Shown: positions 1 to 9,925, counted from the stretch's first letter. The stretch: DNA of 64,000 nt from Curtobacterium pusillum (GCF_007680845.1 NZ_VEIY01000005.1:186001-250000), one strand, 5' to 3'. Made by a program: numbers and translations. The notes: generated from the sequence alone by a model not told the origin.

Positions 1-1401
1 CTGGCCTTCATCAAGGACACGGACGTCAAGTTCCTCGACATCCGCTTCACCGACCTGCCCGGTGTGCAGCAGCACTTCAACATCCCGGCGTCCACGGTCG
101 ACGAGGACTTCTTCTCGGTCGGTCAGCTCTTCGACGGCTCCTCGATCCGCGGCTTCGCCTCGATCCACGAGTCGGACATGCAGCTCATCCCTGACGTGAC
201 CACGGCGTACATCGACCAGTTCCGCGCCGAGCGCACGCTGATCATGATCTTCGACATCTACAACCCGCGGAACGGCGAGATCTACGGCCGTGACCCGCGC
301 CAGGTCGCCAAGAAGGCGGAGAAGTACCTCGCCTCGACCGGCATCGCGGACACCGCGTTCTTCGCCCCCGAGGCCGAGTTCTACATCTTCGACGACGTCC
401 GCTACTCGGTCACGCAGAACAAGTCGTTCTACTCGGTCGACTCCGAAGAGGGCGCGTGGAACACCGGCCGTGAGGAAGAGGGCGGCAACCTCGCCAACAA
501 GACCCCGTACAAGGGCGGCTACTTCCCGGTCTCCCCGGTCGACAAGACGGCCGACCTGCGTGACGACATCACCCTCAAGCTGATCGAGGCGGGCTTCGAG
601 CTCGAGCGCTCGCACCACGAGGTGGGCACCGGCGGCCAGCAGGAGATCAACTACAAGTTCGACACGATGGTCCACGCCGCGGACGACATCCTCAAGTTCA
701 AGTACATCGTCAAGAACACGGCCGACCAGTGGGGCAAGGTCGCCACGTTCATGCCGAAGCCGCTCTTCGGCGACAACGGCTCGGGCATGCACACTCACCA
801 GTCGCTGTGGAACGACGGCAAGCCGCTCTTCTACGACGAGAACGGCTACGGCGGCCTCTCCGACCTCGCCCGCTGGTACATCGGCGGCATCCTGAAGCAC
901 GCCTCGGCGCTGCTCGCCTTCACGAACCCGTCGATCAACTCCTACCACCGCCTGGTGAAGGGCTTCGAGGCGCCGGTCAACCTGGTCTACTCGGCCGGCA
1001 ACCGCTCCGCTGCGATCCGCATCCCGATCACGGGCACGAACCCGAAGGCGAAGCGCATCGAGTTCCGCGCGCCGGACGCCTCGGGCAACCCGTACCTCGC
1101 CTTCGCCGCGCAGCTCATGGCGGGCCTCGACGGCATCCAGAACCGCATCGAGCCGCACGAGCCGGTCGACAAGGACCTCTACGAGCTCCCCCCGGAGGAG
1201 GCCAAGGGCATCCCCCAGGTCCCCGGCTCGCTCGACGAGGCCCTCGACGCGCTCGAGGCGGACCACGAGTTCCTCACGAAGGGCAACGTCTTCACCGAGG
1301 ACCTCATCCAGACCTGGATCGACTACAAGCGCGAGAACGAGATCCTCCCGCTGGCCCAGCGCCCGCACCCGTTCGAGTACGAGCTGTACTTCGGCGTCTG
1401 A
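1..1401 (+). CDS. glnA: Glutamine synthetase type I (GSI-beta), 5' partial
   Basis: Cytoplasmic glutamine synthetase, which makes glutamine from glutamate, ammonia and ATP. The reading frame is already open at base 1. Family comparison suggests only about the first 10 residues are missing, leaving 466 residues. Visible family motifs are the ATP/metal segment [10 protein letters not shown], the NRSAAIRIP segment and, near the end, [14 protein letters not shown]. The Tyr codon at 1180-1182 matches the tyrosine that GlnE adenylylates in GSI-beta enzymes. glnE lies at 6934-9906, so the target and its modifier are in the same window, although an exopolysaccharide operon separates them. The product call is secure; the start codon is outside the window. 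Confidence 0.97.
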   Translation: MAFIKDTDVKFLDIRFTDLPGVQQHFNIPASTVDEDFFSVGQLFDGSSIRGFASIHESDMQLIPDVTTAYIDQFRAERTLIMIFDIYNPRNGEIYGRDPRQVAKKAEKYLASTGIADTAFFAPEAEFYIFDDVRYSVTQNKSFYSVDSEEGAWNTGREEEGGNLANKTPYKGGYFPVSPVDKTADLRDDITLKLIEAGFELERSHHEVGTGGQQEINYKFDTMVHAADDILKFKYIVKNTADQWGKVATFMPKPLFGDNGSGMHTHQSLWNDGKPLFYDENGYGGLSDLARWYIGGILKHASALLAFTNPSINSYHRLVKGFEAPVNLVYSAGNRSAAIRIPITGTNPKAKRIEFRAPDASGNPYLAFAAQLMAGLDGIQNRIEPHEPVDKDLYELPPEEAKGIPQVPGSLDEALDALEADHEFLTKGNVFTEDLIQTWIDYKRENEILPLAQRPHPFEYELYFGV

Positions 1402-1424
1402 GCCTCCCCGCTCAGCAGCACGAC

Positions 1425-1460
1425 GAAGGGCCCCGCACCGTCACCGGTGCGGGGCCCTTC
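1425..1460 (+). terminator. Perfect hairpin terminator after glnA
   Basis: The arms 1425-1440 and 1445-1460 are perfectly complementary (16 bp, core GGGCCCCGCACCG) with a 4-base loop. The hairpin begins 23 bases after the glnA stop codon. There is no T-run, as is common for high-GC actinobacterial terminators. Confidence 0.8.
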
Positions 1461-1587
1461 CGCGTGCGGCGGTCGCGCCGCAACCCGAGTCTCGGTTCGA
1501 GCGACGCTTCTCGGGTCCCGTGGCACGAGATCGGTCGCCCCGCGCGAGTCTCGCGCCGGGACGAGCGCAAGCACGTGCAGTGGTGGT

Positions 1588-1644
1588 GACCGTCTGGAGG
1601 CGCGGTGCCGGTCCGCCGGGCCGGCACCGCGCCTCCAGGCGGTC
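1588..1644. repeat. GGAGGCGCGG palindromic repeat, copy 1
   Basis: Long inverted repeat with arms containing TGGAGGCGCGGTGCCGG and its complement around a short centre. The same element recurs at 11499-11555 and 20896-20944, and in shorter forms at 51583-51625 and 58484-58532. This copy lies between convergent genes, where it could act as a bidirectional terminator. Confidence 0.85.
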
Positions 1645-1689
1645 GCCCTGGCACGTTCCTTCCCAGAACGCCTGCGATGGCAAGCGGAA

Positions 1690-1751
1690 TCGGGCGTACC
1701 CGGCCGGATGAACCCGCCAGGTACGCCCGATTCGACCAGGTACGCCCGATA
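1690..1751. repeat. GGCGTACC triple element, copy A
   Basis: One copy of ATCGGGCGTACC is followed by two inverted copies (GGTACGCCCGAT) spaced 7 bases apart. The same one-plus-two arrangement is found upstream of rnpB at 13309-13355. The function is unknown; a hairpin with two alternative 3' arms is possible. Confidence 0.75.
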
Positions 1752-1839
1752 AGACACGCGACCAGGCACCAAGGCCCCCCGCGCACGCGAACGGGGCCCG
1801 CACCGCCCCGGCACGGACCCCGCTTCGCGGACGGCGGAC

Positions 1840-3270
1840 CTACCGCGCGGTGGCCACCGCGTCGTACGTCCCCGCAGCGACGCTCACGGGTGCACCCGTG
1901 ACCGGGGTGGGCCGTCCCAGGGAACGGACGGTCCAACCCGCCTTGACCCAGTCGGTGACCGGGAGGCAGTTGCGGGCGTCGATGACGAACCGACGCCCGA
2001 CGATCGCAGCGAGGGCCGCGGGCGACGCCTCGACGATCTCGTCCCACTCGGTGAGGACGAGGACGACGTCGGCGTCCTCGATCGCACCCTCCATCGAGGC
2101 CGAGTAGGTGAGGGTCGGGAAGGACCGACGGGCGGTCTCCATCGCCTCGGGGTCCCACAGCGTGACCTGGGCGCCGCGCAGGTGCAGCGCAGCGGCCACG
2201 TTGAGCGCCGGCGAGTCGCGGACGTCGTCGGTGAGGGGCTTGAACGCCGCCCCGACCACGGCGACCCGGCGGTTCAGCACGGAGCCGCCGAGGGCCTCGA
2301 TCGTCATGTCGATGACCCGCTCGCGCTGACCCATGTTGATCTCGTCGACCTGCTGCATGAGCCCGACGACGCGGTTCGCGCCGATCTCGTTCGCCCGGTA
2401 CATGAGCGCCCGGATGTCCTTCGGCAAGCAGCCGCCACCGAAGCCGAGCCCGGCGTTGAGGAACTTGCGGCCGATGCGGGCGTCGTGCCCGAGGGCGTCC
2501 GCCAGCGTCGACACGTCGGCACCGGTGATGGCGCACATCTCGGAGATCGCGTTGATGAACGAGATCTTCGTCGCGAGGAACGCGTTCGCGCTGACCTTCA
2601 CGAGCTCAGCGGTGGCGAGGTCGGTCGTGATGACCGGGGTGCCCTCGGCGATCGGTGCGGCGTAGACCTCGCGGATGACGGCGTCGGCCGCGGCCGATGC
2701 GCCACCCCAGACGAGGCGGTCCGGGTGCAGCGTGTCGTCGACGGCCTTGCCCTCACGGAGGAACTCGGGGTTCCAGATGAGTTCGGCGTCGATCCCGGAG
2801 GGGGTGAACTCGCGGACGATGCCGCGCAGCCGCGCCGCGGTGCCGACCGGGACCGTCGACTTGCCGACGATGAGCCCCGGGTGGGTCAGGTTCTCGGCGA
2901 CCCCGCGGGTGGCGTTCTCGACGTAGGTGAGGTTCGCGGCGTGCGACCCGGCCTTCTGCGGCGTACCGACGCAGACGAAGTGCACGTCCGCCTCGGCCAC
3001 GGCCGCGGCGAGGTCCGCCGTGAAGCGGAGCTTGCCGCTCGCGACGTGCTTCGTGATGAGCTCGGGCAGCCCGGGCTCGTAGAACGGGACCTCACCGGCG
3101 GACAGCGCGGCGAGCTTCGACGGGTCGACGTCCACGCCGATGGTCTCGAAGCCCATCTCGGCCATCGCGGCCGCGTGGGTGGCGCCGAGGTAGCCGGTGC
3201 CGATGACGCTGATGACGGGAGCGGGGCGGACGTCGGTGGCGTCCGGGCCGGTCTTCTTCTGAGCGGTCAT
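1840..3270 (-). CDS. ugd: UDP-glucose 6-dehydrogenase
   Basis: Oxidises UDP-glucose to UDP-glucuronate in two NAD-dependent steps and so supplies a precursor for acidic polysaccharides. The 476-residue product has an N-terminal Rossmann segment (VIGTGYLGATHA, from about residue 22). The catalytic cysteine is in GFGGGCLPKD at about residue 281, and a UDP-binding C-terminal domain follows. The ATG at 3270 overlaps the stop codon of the GH26 gene as ATGA, so the two are probably translationally coupled. Longer upstream readings run through the GH26 gene in a wrong frame and were discarded. It is the last gene of the GT2-GH26-ugd operon, which suggests the polymer contains glucuronate. Confidence 0.95.
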   Translation of the reverse strand: MTAQKKTGPDATDVRPAPVISVIGTGYLGATHAAAMAEMGFETIGVDVDPSKLAALSAGEVPFYEPGLPELITKHVASGKLRFTADLAAAVAEADVHFVCVGTPQKAGSHAANLTYVENATRGVAENLTHPGLIVGKSTVPVGTAARLRGIVREFTPSGIDAELIWNPEFLREGKAVDDTLHPDRLVWGGASAAADAVIREVYAAPIAEGTPVITTDLATAELVKVSANAFLATKISFINAISEMCAITGADVSTLADALGHDARIGRKFLNAGLGFGGGCLPKDIRALMYRANEIGANRVVGLMQQVDEINMGQRERVIDMTIEALGGSVLNRRVAVVGAAFKPLTDDVRDSPALNVAAALHLRGAQVTLWDPEAMETARRSFPTLTYSASMEGAIEDADVVLVLTEWDEIVEASPAALAAIVGRRFVIDARNCLPVTDWVKAGWTVRSLGRPTPVTGAPVSVAAGTYDAVATAR

Positions 3271-4811
3271 TGCTTGACCTCCTGCAGGTCGTAGTCGATG
3301 TCGTTGCGCTTGATGCCGTCGGCGAAGGCCTGGAGGCTGTCCGCGCGGGAGTCGAGGCGCCAGTCGTTGGTGGTGCGGGTGCCGTCGACGATGGTGGTCG
3401 CGGTCTCGCTGAAGTACGCGAAGCCGATGATGTCGTCGTTCGCCGGGTCCGCGAGGGCGTCGAACAGTGAGTTGATCCACTGCGACTTCTGCGGGTTCGA
3501 GACGCTGCCCCCGGTCTCGGTGGCCCCGATCTCGTTGAGCACGATCCCCTTGCCGGGTGCGATCTGCCGGATCTGTGCGAGCGTCGCCCCGAAGGTGTTC
3601 TGGAACGTCGGCGACTCGGTGGCGTCACGGTAGTAGCCGCTCATGCCGACCCAGTCCACGTACTGCGACCCCGGGTAGTAGTTCTGCATGTAGTCGAGCG
3701 TCTGGTACTTCGTGTTGCCGAGCTTGTCGATGCGCGACGGCGACCAGTCCCAGATGGCGTACTGGTTCGCGCCGTTGTCCTGGAAGACCTGCCAGACGTG
3801 CTTCCACATGGCCGTGTACGAGCCGGCGGCGTTCTGCTGCTTCGCGGATTCCGACCAGTTGTACCACTGGCCGTTCATCTCGTGGTCGAAGCGGATGACG
3901 AGCGGCATGCCGTTCGCCTTGAGTGCCTGCGCGTACTTCGTCAGGTAGGCGTCGAACTTGCCGGAGATGACGTCCTCGTTCGTGTACCCGGGGACGTACG
4001 GCTGGTCGTTGCCGGTCTTGGCAGGGACGGACTCCCACGTCATGAGGGGCAGGCGGCCGTTCGCCCAGGACCGCTGGACCGCGCTGGCGTTGAAGTCCTG
4101 GTCGAAGCCCTGGAAGAAGCCGACCATGTTCGTCGCCTTGCCGACCTCTTGCGAGACCTGGTCGTACTCGGACCAGTTGAAGGGCGACTGCGAGGTGTAG
4201 AGCCCGTACCAGCGGGACTGCTGGGCGAGCACCTGGGCCTTGGTGGGCGTCGTGATCGGGTCGGTGCCGTCGGGGTCCTTCGACGGCCCGGTGTTCGGGT
4301 TCGTCGCCGGGCCACCGGAACCGTTGCCGGATCCGTTGCCGGAACCCGAGCCGTTGCCGGAACCGCTGCCGGAACCGGACCCGCTGCCCGAGCCGGCCGC
4401 CTCGGCGCCGGAGGCCGACCCACCGGAGGAGGACGCGCCTCCCGAACCGCCCTGGGCGGACCCCAGCTGGGACTGGAGCGACGCGATCTGCGCCTTGAGC
4501 TGCGCGATCTGGTCGCCGCGCGACCCGGCCTGCGCCGTCGAGGAGTCGAGCTTGCCCTCGAGCGCCCAGATCTCCTTCTGGGCTGCGGTGAGCTTCGTCT
4601 GGAGCTCGGCGGCCGAGATCTTCTTCTTCGGCGGGGTGACACCGAGCGCCTGGTGGACCGCGGTCGACACCGAGCCGGCCGGGGAGACCCAGACGTTCCA
4701 GGTGATGAGCCCGAGGACGAGGACGATGGCGGTGGTGCCGACTGCGGTGAGTCGTGCGTGCCTGCTGGACTGGGCCCACCAGGCACCTGAGGAGCGGATG
4801 AGGTCAGACAA
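3267..4811 (-). CDS. Membrane-anchored GH26-type glycoside hydrolase
   Basis: 514-residue protein. Residues about 20-42 form a single membrane segment, 63-117 a predicted coiled coil, and about 118-187 a Gly/Ser/Asn-rich linker with GSGSGNGSG repeats. A GH26 (beta-mannanase-like) catalytic domain fills the rest. The likely acid/base Glu is in RFDHEMNGQW (about residue 309) and the nucleophile Glu in VLNEIGATET (about residue 425). I chose the TTG at 4811 because it overlaps the upstream glycosyltransferase stop (TTGTCTGA) and gives a sensible start just before the membrane segment. The domain should sit outside the cell on a long stalk. Its place between a polysaccharide synthase and ugd suggests it trims or releases the nascent polymer, although its substrate cannot be read from sequence. 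Confidence 0.88.
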   Translation of the reverse strand: MSDLIRSSGAWWAQSSRHARLTAVGTTAIVLVLGLITWNVWVSPAGSVSTAVHQALGVTPPKKKISAAELQTKLTAAQKEIWALEGKLDSSTAQAGSRGDQIAQLKAQIASLQSQLGSAQGGSGGASSSGGSASGAEAAGSGSGSGSGSGSGNGSGSGNGSGNGSGGPATNPNTGPSKDPDGTDPITTPTKAQVLAQQSRWYGLYTSQSPFNWSEYDQVSQEVGKATNMVGFFQGFDQDFNASAVQRSWANGRLPLMTWESVPAKTGNDQPYVPGYTNEDVISGKFDAYLTKYAQALKANGMPLVIRFDHEMNGQWYNWSESAKQQNAAGSYTAMWKHVWQVFQDNGANQYAIWDWSPSRIDKLGNTKYQTLDYMQNYYPGSQYVDWVGMSGYYRDATESPTFQNTFGATLAQIRQIAPGKGIVLNEIGATETGGSVSNPQKSQWINSLFDALADPANDDIIGFAYFSETATTIVDGTRTTNDWRLDSRADSLQAFADGIKRNDIDYDLQEVKQ

Positions 4812-6420
4812 TGAGGAAGGCCTCCAGGGCGAAGACCGCGATGCCGATGCAGTACGGGATCGCGGCGTACGGGTTGTACCGGCGGACGCGTGCGGGGGCC
4901 GGAGCCGAGGCGCGAGCCGACTGCACCGCGGTTGCCGCGGTCCGTCGGGTCGCGAGCACCGTCGCGGTGGAGTTGGTGGTGGCGTCGGGCCCGAACAGGT
5001 CGTCGAACGCACGGTCGACGGCGCGCTGGTCCGGGGCGAGCTCGGGGTCGCCGGCGACGGCGGCCCGGGCGCGGTCCGTGGCGTCCACGGGTGCGGCGTC
5101 GATCGGGCTCACCGGCGTCTGCGCTCCGACGGCGGAGGGCTGCACGGCGTCCGCCGGGTCCTCCTCCATCGGTCCCCCGGCGTACGCACCGGCCCGGGTC
5201 CCCCAGCCGGACGCGTGCGCCAGGCGGAAGAAGCCGATGAGCCGGATCGGCATGAGGAAGAACGTCGACACGATGATGAACATCGGCAGGCGGAAGAAGT
5301 CGCTCGGCTTCTCGGCGAGGTGCCGCATCTGCCGGATCGCCATGCTCAGCACGGACGAGACCACCATGAGCCCGGCGACGTAGACGAAGCCGGTGGAAAA
5401 GCCATACTGGTGCAGGATCCCCTCGTAGAGGTTCGAGCCCTGACCGGTGAACCCGCGGTAGATCCAGCCCGCGATCACGCCGAAGAGCATGAACGGCAGG
5501 ATGATGTCGGTGATGAAGAACAGCGCCAGGACCGGCGCGTGGCCGAGCATCCACGGGAGCATCCGCAGCGTGTTGTACTGCGAGCCGCGGGCCCAGCGGA
5601 GCTGCTGCTTGAACAGCTTCTTCACCTGGAGCGGCGCGTCCGTGTAGACCAGCGAGGTGTACTGGTAGACGGTCCGGTACCCCTCCTTGAGCGTGAGGTT
5701 CGTGAGCGTCCGGTCGTCGGACACCTCGAGGAACACGCCCATGAACTTCTCGTGCATGAAACGGTCCATGACGCGCATGAGGATGTCGCGGCGGAAGGCG
5801 ATGGTCCGCCCGGGCAGGCAGCCGATCTGACCGAGCACGCTCTGCGCGGGCATCGAGTACAGCGCGCGGGAGTTCTCCAGCCAGTCCGCCCAGCGGGTGA
5901 TCCAGCTGCGCTCCGGCTCGAGGATGCGCTGACGCGTGGTGACACCGCCGACGGAGGCGTCCGCGAACGGCTTGAGCAGCTCGTCGAGGGCGCCGGGGGT
6001 CCAGACGGTGTCCGAGTCGACGAGGATCGTGATGTCCCCGTTCGACATCTCGGTGCCGACCTTGACGGCGTTGCGCTTGCCCGGGATGGGCGTGTGGGTC
6101 CAGCGGACGAGTGGGGCGAACTCCTCGCAGACCTCCTCGAGCGCTTCGTTCCGCGCGCCGTTGATGACGACGATGATCTCGCCGGGCTGCTGCTCGACCA
6201 TGCGGCCGATGACGTCGCGGAACAGGTCGAGCGGTTCGTCCACGACGGGGACGACGACGCTGGTGGTACCGGTGAAGGTGCCGGTGAAGGGGCGGTAGCG
6301 GGCGGACAGGACGACCTTGAGCAACCAGAGCAGCCAGATCACCGCGGAGTACACGGCGAACAGGTAGAACTCGGGGTGCCCGTCGACCATCTGCCGGATC
6401 TGCAGAATGAAGGTGAACAT
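4804..6420 (-). CDS. Processive family 2 glycosyltransferase (polysaccharide synthase)
   Basis: 538-residue membrane glycosyltransferase of the NodC/HasA/cellulose-synthase type. A membrane segment at about 20-40 precedes the GT-A domain, which shows DSD at 135-137, SDD around 234-236 and the processivity motif QQLRW at 272-276. Several C-terminal membrane helices follow. It probably builds a beta-linked polymer from a UDP-sugar and moves it across the membrane. The ATG at 6420 follows an AGGGA ribosome site at good distance; a TTG 15 bases upstream lacks one. The gene heads the operon with GH26 and ugd. A hyaluronan-like or other glucuronate-containing polymer is an inference from ugd. Confidence 0.92.
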   Translation of the reverse strand: MFTFILQIRQMVDGHPEFYLFAVYSAVIWLLWLLKVVLSARYRPFTGTFTGTTSVVVPVVDEPLDLFRDVIGRMVEQQPGEIIVVINGARNEALEEVCEEFAPLVRWTHTPIPGKRNAVKVGTEMSNGDITILVDSDTVWTPGALDELLKPFADASVGGVTTRQRILEPERSWITRWADWLENSRALYSMPAQSVLGQIGCLPGRTIAFRRDILMRVMDRFMHEKFMGVFLEVSDDRTLTNLTLKEGYRTVYQYTSLVYTDAPLQVKKLFKQQLRWARGSQYNTLRMLPWMLGHAPVLALFFITDIILPFMLFGVIAGWIYRGFTGQGSNLYEGILHQYGFSTGFVYVAGLMVVSSVLSMAIRQMRHLAEKPSDFFRLPMFIIVSTFFLMPIRLIGFFRLAHASGWGTRAGAYAGGPMEEDPADAVQPSAVGAQTPVSPIDAAPVDATDRARAAVAGDPELAPDQRAVDRAFDDLFGPDATTNSTATVLATRRTAATAVQSARASAPAPARVRRYNPYAAIPYCIGIAVFALEAFLIV

Positions 6421-6933
6421 CGATCCCTGCTTCAACGTTCGAGGTGGAGATTCCGCTTCATCGGGGAATCAGGGTCGGTTCGGGTGCCCCCATTGACGCA
6501 GAACGTGCGCGTGCCCGCAACGCGACCCCCGTCCGGGGGCGTTACGGGCACGTTACGGGGTACACCGTGGTCCCCCTCGCCCTGGACAGGTCGTGTCCGC
6601 ACTGCTGCTGACAGCACTCCGGTGGACTCGCGTGGTCGGTTCGAGCGGACTGGCGGCACTGACGTGCAGCCTGGAGGCACGGCTCGTCTCCGGTGGAAAG
6701 CCCAGGTCAGGAGGGGGTCGCCTCCTCCGGCACCGAACGTGTCGAGCGCAACAGGGCGCGTCCGGAGCGCGCTGGATCACGGTGCGATCACGGCCAGCGG
6801 ATGCCCAGGGAACGGGGTACGCCGCGGCGGAGATCGGGGGACGCCCCGTGTTACGGGGAATTCACTGTCGAGGACGTGTCAACTCCGCGCGAAACACGTC
6901 GTCCCGGGCGTGTCGCGGGCGCCGGGCGGGGCG
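6421..6933. promoter_or_regulatory. Upstream region of the exopolysaccharide operon, with GTTACGGG motifs and an inverted repeat
   Basis: Gene-free 513 bases between the 3' end of glnE and the GT2 start. An imperfect inverted repeat lies at 6513-6549 (CGACCCCC GTCC GGGGGCG core with further pairing outside). GTTACGGG occurs at 6541, 6552 and 6850, the last two continuing to GTTACGGGG. These are candidate binding sites for a regulator of the operon. No reading frame here looks like a gene. Confidence 0.5.
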
Positions 6934-9906
6934 TCAGGCGCCGTAGAACTCGCGCTCGAACACCTGTCGTGCACGGCGCGTGATGCCCAGGTAGTCGTCC
7001 TCGAGCTGCGAGGCCGAACCCGGCGGGTACTCCATCAGCCGGGCGATCCCCTCGAGCTGCACCCGGTCGACGGGGAGCACGTCCGTGGTGCGCCCCGACC
7101 ACAGCACAAGCGCGCTGCGGGTCCGGGAGGCGAACCGCCACGCCGCGCCCAACCGCTCGGCGTCCTCGGCTCCGACCAACCCGGCGTCGGCCGCGGCGGC
7201 GAGGGCGTCGAGGGTCGAGGTGGTCCGGAGGCCGGGCACCGTGAGGGCGTGCTGCAGCTGCAGGAGCTGGACGAACCACTCGACGTCGCTGAGCGAACCC
7301 CGCCCGAGCTTGAGGTGCCGTGCCGGGTCGGCGCCGCGGGGCAACCGCTCGGACTCCACCCGCGCCTTGATGCGCCGGACCTCGCGCACCTGCTGGTCGT
7401 CGATGTGCTCGGGGTAGCGCGTCCGGTCCGCCAGGTGCTCGAAGTCGCGGAGGAGCTGCTCGTCCCCCACGGCGCCCCGGGCACGGAGCAGCGCCTGCGC
7501 TTCCCACGTCAGCGACCACCGGGCGTAGTAGGCGCCGTAGGAGTCGAGCGTGCGCACCACGGGGCCGTTCTTGCCCTCCGGCCGGAGGTCGATGTCGAGC
7601 TCGAACGGGTGGATCGCGTCGTCGGTGAGGCGGGAGAGTTCCCGCACGATCGTCTGGGCGGCGCGTGAGGCCTGCTCGGGCGGGAGGTCCGCCGGTGCTC
7701 GGTACACGTAGAGGACGTCGGCGTCGGAGCCGAAGCCGACTTCCCGGCCGCCGTACCGCCCCATCGCGATGACGCCGAACTCGAGCCCGGGCGGAGCGTC
7801 GCGACGGGCCAGCGCGAGCGCACCGGCGAGCGTCGACTCGGTGACGTCGCTCAGCGCCGGACCGAGGGCGTCGACGTCGAGGTACCCGAGCACGGCGGCC
7901 ATGCCGAGCCGGAGCGTCTCACGCCGTCGGACGGACCGGATGAGCGCTGCCGACCCGTCGACGTCCTGCCCGTGCCGTGCGGTCGTCGCCGTGCCCTCGG
8001 CCAGCAGGGACTCGATCGGGCGGGGGCGCAGCAGCGTGTCCGGTTCGTCGAGCCACGCCACGGCCTCGGGGAAGCGTTCGAGGAGCCCGGACAGGAACGC
8101 GGACTCGGACAGCACGGTGGTGAGCGAGTGCGCCGCACCGGACGAGTCGCGGAGCATCCGGAGGAACCAGCTGGACTCCCCCAGGGTGTCGCTCAGCCGC
8201 CGGAACGCCAGGAGTGCCCGGTCCGGTGCCGGGCCCTCCGCCATCCACCGCAGCAGGACCGGCAGGAGGTTCCGCTGGATCGCCGCACGACGGCTCGTGC
8301 CCTGCGTCAGCGCGCGGATGTGGCTCAGGGCGCCGGCGGGGTCTGCGAAGCCGATCGCGCCGAGACGGTCCACCGCCTGGTCGCTGGTCAGCACGATGTC
8401 GCCGTCGCTCGCCGCCACCGCCGAGAGCAGCGGCCGGTAGAACAGGCGCTCGTGGAGGCCGCGGACCTCGAGCTTCACGGCGCGCCAGCGGGTCTCCAGC
8501 GCGGACGCGGACTTCGCGAGACCGCTGGACCGCGCGAGGACCCGGAGTTCGTCCTCGTCGGAGGGCATCAGGTGCGTGCGCTGGAGCCGTCGCAGCTGGA
8601 TGCGGTGCTCGAGGAGCCGGAGCAGGGCGTAGTCGGGGCCGAAGCGCGCTGCCTCGGGCCGTCCGACGTAGCCGGCCGCGGTGAGGGCGTCCATCGCCTC
8701 CAGCGTCGAACGGACCCGGACGGACTCGTCGTCCCGCCCGTGCACGAGCTGCAGGAGCTGCACGGTGAACTCGACGTCGCGCAGGCCACCCGGACCGAGC
8801 TTGAGCTGCCGGTCGACGTCGGCGTCCGGGATGTGCTCGGTCACGCGTTCGCGCATCCGTTGCACGGACTCGACGAACCCCGGGCGCTTCGCAGAGGTCC
8901 AGACGAACGGGGCGACCGCGGCGGCGTACCGCTGACCGAGGTCCACCGAGCCGGCGATCGGCCGCGCCTTGAGCAGCGCCTGGAACTCCCACGCCTTCGC
9001 CCAGCGCTCGTAGTACGCCACGTGCGAGTCGAGGGTCCGGACGAGCGCGCCGTCCTTGCCCTCGGGGCGGAGGTTCGCGTCGACCTCCCACAGGGCGGGC
9101 TCCGCAGCGAGGTCGGTGATGGCGTGGGTCGCCGCGATCGCCAGCCGCGTGGCGATGAGCACGGCACGGTCGGTGCCGACACCCGTGTCCGCGTCGTCGT
9201 CGCGGGTCGGCTCGGTGACGAAGATGACGTCGACGTCGCTGACGTAGTTGAGTTCCCGGGCGCCGGCCTTGCCCATCGCGATCACCGCGAGCGGCGTCGC
9301 GGCGACGTCGGCGGCCGGGAACGGGACCTCACGACGAGCGATCACGACGGCGGCTTCGAGCGCGGCGCCGGCGAGGTCGGCCAGGCCGGCGGCGACCGCG
9401 GGGAACGCCTCGGTCGGCGCGTCGTTGAGGACGTCGTAGAGCGCGATCTGGGCGAGGTGCCGGCGGTAGCGCACCCGGAGGCCCAGCCGGGCGTCCTCAC
9501 CCCGGGCATCGCCGACCGCCGCGAGCAGGGACTCGGTGTACCGCTCCTGCGACCACGGCTCCGTGACGGGGTCGAGCAGGAGCGCGATCTCGGCCGGCCG
9601 CCGGTGCAGGAAATCCCCCAGTCCGACCGAGGCCCCGAGGAGCCGGACGAGCCGGTCCGTCGCGTCCGGGTCGGCGAGCACCGGACGCACCGCGTCCGGT
9701 GCGCGGTCGAGCAACCGCTCCAGCAGGCGGAGCGCACCGTCGGGATCGGCGGTGGCACCCCAGGACGCACCCGATCCCGAGAACGGGAGGGGCAGGTCGG
9801 GGCCGAACCGCGCCTCCAGTCCGGCGATGCGTTCCAGGCTCTCCGACAGCTCCGCGAAGCCCAACCGGGCCAGCTCGGAACGCGACGACGTCGTGCGACC
9901 GGACAT
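6934..9906 (-). CDS. glnE: Bifunctional glutamine synthetase adenylyltransferase/adenylyl-removing enzyme
   Basis: Adds AMP to, or removes it from, the regulatory tyrosine of GlnA in response to nitrogen status. The 990-residue length is normal for the family. Two nucleotidyltransferase domains are visible. The N-terminal one has GKAGARELNYVSDVDVIFV around residue 209 (removase side), and the C-terminal one has GRYGGREVGFGSDADVLYV around residue 714 (transferase side). Both keep the G-S-D-x-D-like metal motif (S-D-x-D). It starts 20 bases after the stop of glnA2 and is probably co-transcribed with it. Confidence 0.97.
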   Translation of the reverse strand: MSGRTTSSRSELARLGFAELSESLERIAGLEARFGPDLPLPFSGSGASWGATADPDGALRLLERLLDRAPDAVRPVLADPDATDRLVRLLGASVGLGDFLHRRPAEIALLLDPVTEPWSQERYTESLLAAVGDARGEDARLGLRVRYRRHLAQIALYDVLNDAPTEAFPAVAAGLADLAGAALEAAVVIARREVPFPAADVAATPLAVIAMGKAGARELNYVSDVDVIFVTEPTRDDDADTGVGTDRAVLIATRLAIAATHAITDLAAEPALWEVDANLRPEGKDGALVRTLDSHVAYYERWAKAWEFQALLKARPIAGSVDLGQRYAAAVAPFVWTSAKRPGFVESVQRMRERVTEHIPDADVDRQLKLGPGGLRDVEFTVQLLQLVHGRDDESVRVRSTLEAMDALTAAGYVGRPEAARFGPDYALLRLLEHRIQLRRLQRTHLMPSDEDELRVLARSSGLAKSASALETRWRAVKLEVRGLHERLFYRPLLSAVAASDGDIVLTSDQAVDRLGAIGFADPAGALSHIRALTQGTSRRAAIQRNLLPVLLRWMAEGPAPDRALLAFRRLSDTLGESSWFLRMLRDSSGAAHSLTTVLSESAFLSGLLERFPEAVAWLDEPDTLLRPRPIESLLAEGTATTARHGQDVDGSAALIRSVRRRETLRLGMAAVLGYLDVDALGPALSDVTESTLAGALALARRDAPPGLEFGVIAMGRYGGREVGFGSDADVLYVYRAPADLPPEQASRAAQTIVRELSRLTDDAIHPFELDIDLRPEGKNGPVVRTLDSYGAYYARWSLTWEAQALLRARGAVGDEQLLRDFEHLADRTRYPEHIDDQQVREVRRIKARVESERLPRGADPARHLKLGRGSLSDVEWFVQLLQLQHALTVPGLRTTSTLDALAAAADAGLVGAEDAERLGAAWRFASRTRSALVLWSGRTTDVLPVDRVQLEGIARLMEYPPGSASQLEDDYLGITRRARQVFEREFYGA

Positions 9907-9925
9907 GTCGTGGAGCTCCTGGTGG

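Larger units (their letters stand above)
1461..1839. other. Gene-free convergent intergenic region with two repeat elements
   Basis: This region lies between the 3' ends of glnA (forward) and ugd (reverse). I see no credible gene: the reading frames through it are GC-rich shadows without family features. It holds the GGAGGCGCGG palindrome (1588-1644) and the GGCGTACC triple element (1690-1751), and a weaker inverted repeat around 1493-1538 (ACCCGAG/CTCGGGT). The palindromes may end transcription from both sides. Confidence 0.7.

Noticed and set aside
4240-7668. A forward open frame of over 1,100 codons opposite the GT2, GH26 and glnE genes
   Set aside because: It is antisense to three clearly recognised genes, has no family features and reflects third-position GC bias.
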